Of a DNA stretch of 7,937 bases, positions 5,871 to 7,937 are shown in pieces. The stretch covers positions 1-7,937 of the forward strand of contig JAGREZ010000224.1 in the NCBI GenBank assembly GCA_020446285.1, given 5' to 3'. The position numbers and the translations under genes are program-made. Numbering within the stretch: position 1 is the first letter of the stretch; the number at the start of each line of letters is the position of its first letter. A model generated the notes under the pieces. That model was not told where the DNA came from, ran no database searches, and saw nothing but the letters and a program-made list of their open reading frames with translations. This DNA is from Geminicoccaceae bacterium. Its GTDB lineage: Bacteria > Pseudomonadota > Alphaproteobacteria > Geminicoccales > Geminicoccaceae.

Positions 5871-7792
5871 AGCTGCCGTCGCTCGACGAGCTCGATACCT
5901 TTCCCAAGCTGCTCCTGCACAATGCCGCCAACTGGCCAGACGAGGTGGCGATGCGGGAAAAGGATCTCGGCATCTGGAACATGTCGAGCTGGGCGGATTG
6001 CCGGAACGCGGTGCGGAGCATCTTCTTCGGCCTCAAGGCACTCGGACTCGAACGGGGCGACGTGCTGGCGATCATCGGCCGTAACCGGCCGAACTGGGTA
6101 TGGAGCGCGCTCGCCGGCCATTCGGCTGGGGCGATGAGCCTTGGAATCTACGAGGACGTGCTGCCGGACGAGGCCCGCTATCTCCTCGACCATGCCGGAT
6201 CGGGCATCGTCGTTGCGGAGGACGAGGAACAGGTCGACAAGATGCTCGAGGTCGCCGAACGATCCGGGCGGATCCGCTGGATCGTCTATCATGACGATCG
6301 CGGCATGCGCAAATATGACGACCCGCGCCTCGTGAGCTGGAGCGACCTTGAGGCGCGCGGGGAGCGCCTCGCGGGAGAACGGCCCGGTCTCTTCGAGGAG
6401 GAGATCGCCAAGGGCACGGGCGAGGATGTCGGCATCCTCTGCACCACATCGGGCACGACCTCCCACCCCAAGCTGGCCATGCTCGGCCAGGGCGCGTTTC
6501 TTACCCATCTCTGCCGCTATCTCGAAGCCGACCCGCGCGAGCCCACCGACGAATATGTCTGCATGCTGCCGCTCCCGTGGATCATGGAGCAGGTCTATGT
6601 GATCGGCATGCCGCTTCTCTCGCGCATCCGGGTCAATTTTCCGGAAAGCCCGGAAACCGCCATGGCGGACATGCGCGAGATCGGCCCGACCCACCTCCTC
6701 CTCGCGCCCCGTGTCTGGGAACAGACGGCGGCGGACATGCGCACCCGCATTCTCGATTCCGGACCGCTCAGCCGCTGGATCTTCGATCGCTGTGTCGAAC
6801 GCGGCATGCGTGCCATCGAACGCGGGCGTCGCAGCCGGATCGCCGAATGGCTGCTCATGGGCGCCCTTCGTGACCGGCTCGGCTTCAGCAAGGTCAGGTC
6901 GGCTGCGACCGGCGGTGCGGCCACCGGACCCGATACGTTCCGGTTCTTTCTCGCCATGGGTGTGCCGCTTCGCCAGCTCTACGGCCAGACCGAACTGTCC
7001 GGTGCCTACACCCTGCAGACCGGCAGGGAGATCGACTTCGATACCTCCGGCATTCCGTTCAGCGATTGCAGGGTCCGGATCCACGATCCCGATCCTCGCG
7101 GCGTGGGCGAGATCCACACGATCACGCCGGGCATGTTCAAGGGCTATTTCCGGAACGAGGAGGCCACCGCCGAGACGCTCACCGGCGATGGCTGGATGCG
7201 CACGGGCGACGCCGGTTTCTTCGACGAGGCCGGCAGGCTCACCATCATCGACCGGATCAGCGACATCGCGACCACGAGTGCGGGCGACCGGTTCAGCCCG
7301 CAATTCATCGAGAACAAGCTCAAGTTCTCGCCCCATGTCGCCGAGGCGGTGGTGTTCGGCAATGACCGCCCGTTCCTGACGGCCATCATCTGCATCCGCT
7401 ATTCGATGGTGGGCAAATGGGCCGAGACCAATGGCATCGCTTTCACCAACTATCAGAATCTCGCCGCCAGCCCGAAGGTCTGCGCGCTGCTCGAGGATGC
7501 GGTGCGCGAGGTCAATGCCTCCCTGCCGCAAGCGCAGCAGGTTCGCCGTTTCCTTCTCCTCTACAAGGAGCTCGACCCCGACGATGGCGAGCTCACCCGG
7601 ACCCGCAAGGTGCGCCGCAATATCGTCGACGAGCGCTATGCCGACCTGATCGATGCCCTTTACGGCGATGAGGACAGCATCTTCGTCGAGACCGAGATCA
7701 CCTTCGAGGATGGCCGCAAGGGCCGGATCCAGGCGAATCTCGAAATCCGCAGGCTCGAGGACGGGCATGCCGCGAAGGCGCTGTCGGCATGA
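5867..7792 (+). CDS. AMP-binding long-chain-type acyl-CoA ligase (ANL superfamily)
   Basis: Activates a carboxylic acid to its CoA thioester through an acyl-AMP intermediate, probably at the inner face of the membrane. The 641 residues start MKLPSLDELDTFPKLLLHNA, followed by MREKDLGIWN, the usual N-terminus of this FAA1-like subgroup. The P-loop motif is TTSGTTSHPKLAML (Thr194-Lys202 core), differing from the canonical TSGTTGxPKG. YGQTE is at 372-376, the ribose-binding Asp is in RTGD (Asp448), and the hinge region is IDRISDIATTSAGDRFSPQFIE. The predicted adenylation lysine is Lys581 in LTRTRKVRR. Length is normal for the family. A longer open frame from TTG 5831 runs into the tandem repeat and is rejected. 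ATG 5867 lacks its own Shine-Dalgarno and overlaps the stop of the 51-codon ORF; the 3' end overlaps livG. Chain length and substrate are unknown: fatty, branched or aromatic acids all fit. Confidence 0.9.
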   Translation: MKLPSLDELDTFPKLLLHNAANWPDEVAMREKDLGIWNMSSWADCRNAVRSIFFGLKALGLERGDVLAIIGRNRPNWVWSALAGHSAGAMSLGIYEDVLPDEARYLLDHAGSGIVVAEDEEQVDKMLEVAERSGRIRWIVYHDDRGMRKYDDPRLVSWSDLEARGERLAGERPGLFEEEIAKGTGEDVGILCTTSGTTSHPKLAMLGQGAFLTHLCRYLEADPREPTDEYVCMLPLPWIMEQVYVIGMPLLSRIRVNFPESPETAMADMREIGPTHLLLAPRVWEQTAADMRTRILDSGPLSRWIFDRCVERGMRAIERGRRSRIAEWLLMGALRDRLGFSKVRSAATGGAATGPDTFRFFLAMGVPLRQLYGQTELSGAYTLQTGREIDFDTSGIPFSDCRVRIHDPDPRGVGEIHTITPGMFKGYFRNEEATAETLTGDGWMRTGDAGFFDEAGRLTIIDRISDIATTSAGDRFSPQFIENKLKFSPHVAEAVVFGNDRPFLTAIICIRYSMVGKWAETNGIAFTNYQNLAASPKVCALLEDAVREVNASLPQAQQVRRFLLLYKELDPDDGELTRTRKVRRNIVDERYADLIDALYGDEDSIFVETEITFEDGRKGRIQANLEIRRLEDGHAAKALSA

Positions 7793-7937
7793 GTGACGTC
7801 CCGGCAGGCTCCGATCCGGTCCGGCGCAGGCGCACCATCGGCGAGACTCTTCTTCAGGTCGATGACATCACCCTTCTCTTCGGCGGTGTGGTGGCGCTCT
7901 CCAACATCAGCTTCGACATCAGGAAGGGCGAGATCCG
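7789..7937 (+). CDS. livG: LivG-like branched-chain amino acid/hydrophobic substrate ABC transporter ATPase, N-terminal fragment
   Basis: The start ATG at 7789 overlaps the ligase TGA as ATGA, with GAAGG at 7774-7778 as ribosome site. The 49 complete codons read MSDVPAGSDPVRRRRTIG, then LLQVDDITLLFGGVVALSNISFDIRKGEI, the conserved A-loop and first-strand region of LivG-type ATPases; the window ends before Walker A. Relatives power uptake of branched-chain amino acids, amides or aromatic and dicarboxylic acids together with LivH, LivM, LivF and a periplasmic binding protein, which I would expect just downstream. Pairing with a CoA ligase suggests that the imported compound is an acid that is activated on entry. 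The basic 18-residue leader before the domain is slightly longer than in E. coli LivG. The family is fairly firm, the substrate inferred. Confidence 0.85.
   Translation, partial: MSDVPAGSDPVRRRRTIGETLLQVDDITLLFGGVVALSNISFDIRKGEI

Noticed and set aside
5758..6084. Open frame (108 codons, +) through the repeat with a GAAFRWP motif
   Set aside because: It uses a poor start without a ribosome site and runs out of frame into the ligase gene; the motif is just the 30-bp repeat read in another frame.
5834..7768. 644-codon open frame on the - strand opposite the acyl-CoA ligase
   Set aside because: Same cause; its composition is low-complexity Asp/Ala/Gly/Arg with no recognisable motif, while the + strand is a complete ligase.

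Overview
The window is GC-rich (roughly two thirds G+C by eye), with strongly GC-biased third codon positions and every gene closed by TGA. The gene families are typical of Alphaproteobacteria: the large NAD-specific glutamate dehydrogenase, a PmtA-type methyltransferase, and a CoA ligase leading into a Liv-type ABC operon. I would guess Rhodospirillales or relatives. That placement is inference from gene content, not from a marker gene. All convincing genes lie on the + strand; the long open frames on the - strand are composition shadows.

Layout. (1) 1-2031: the last 676 residues of a giant NAD-glutamate dehydrogenase. (2) 2032-2211: a gap with a possible promoter and a small palindrome over the dehydrogenase stop. 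(3) 2212-2784: a 190-residue SAM methyltransferase of the phospholipid N-methyltransferase/KsgA-like type. (4) 2836-4491: an MsbA-like half-size ABC exporter, all ATPase motifs present but with a clipped C-terminus. (5) About 4477-4660: an abruptly AT-rich patch with two interlocking inverted repeats, a possible 9-codon leader ORF and an in-frame TGA. (6) 4659-5576: a two-TM GGDEF diguanylate cyclase with intact active site and product-inhibition site, best started at TTG. (7) 5577-5714: an intergenic stretch with two GC-rich hairpins. (8) 5715-5870: a 51-codon ORF whose 3' two thirds is a 30-bp tandem triplication; its TGA overlaps the ATG of the next gene. (9) 5867-7792: a long-chain-type acyl-CoA ligase. 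(10) 7789-7937+: the start of a LivG-like ABC ATPase, again joined by an ATGA overlap.

How they fit together. The methyltransferase and the exporter are close (51 bp), in the same direction, and both plausibly act on membrane lipids. The diguanylate cyclase looks like a separate signalling unit with its own AT-rich leader. The small ORF, ligase and LivG genes form a tightly coupled operon, suggesting uptake of a carboxylic acid or hydrophobic substrate and its activation to a CoA thioester. The least explained parts are the repeat-bearing small ORF at 5715-5870 and the AT-rich inverted-repeat patch at 4477-4660.
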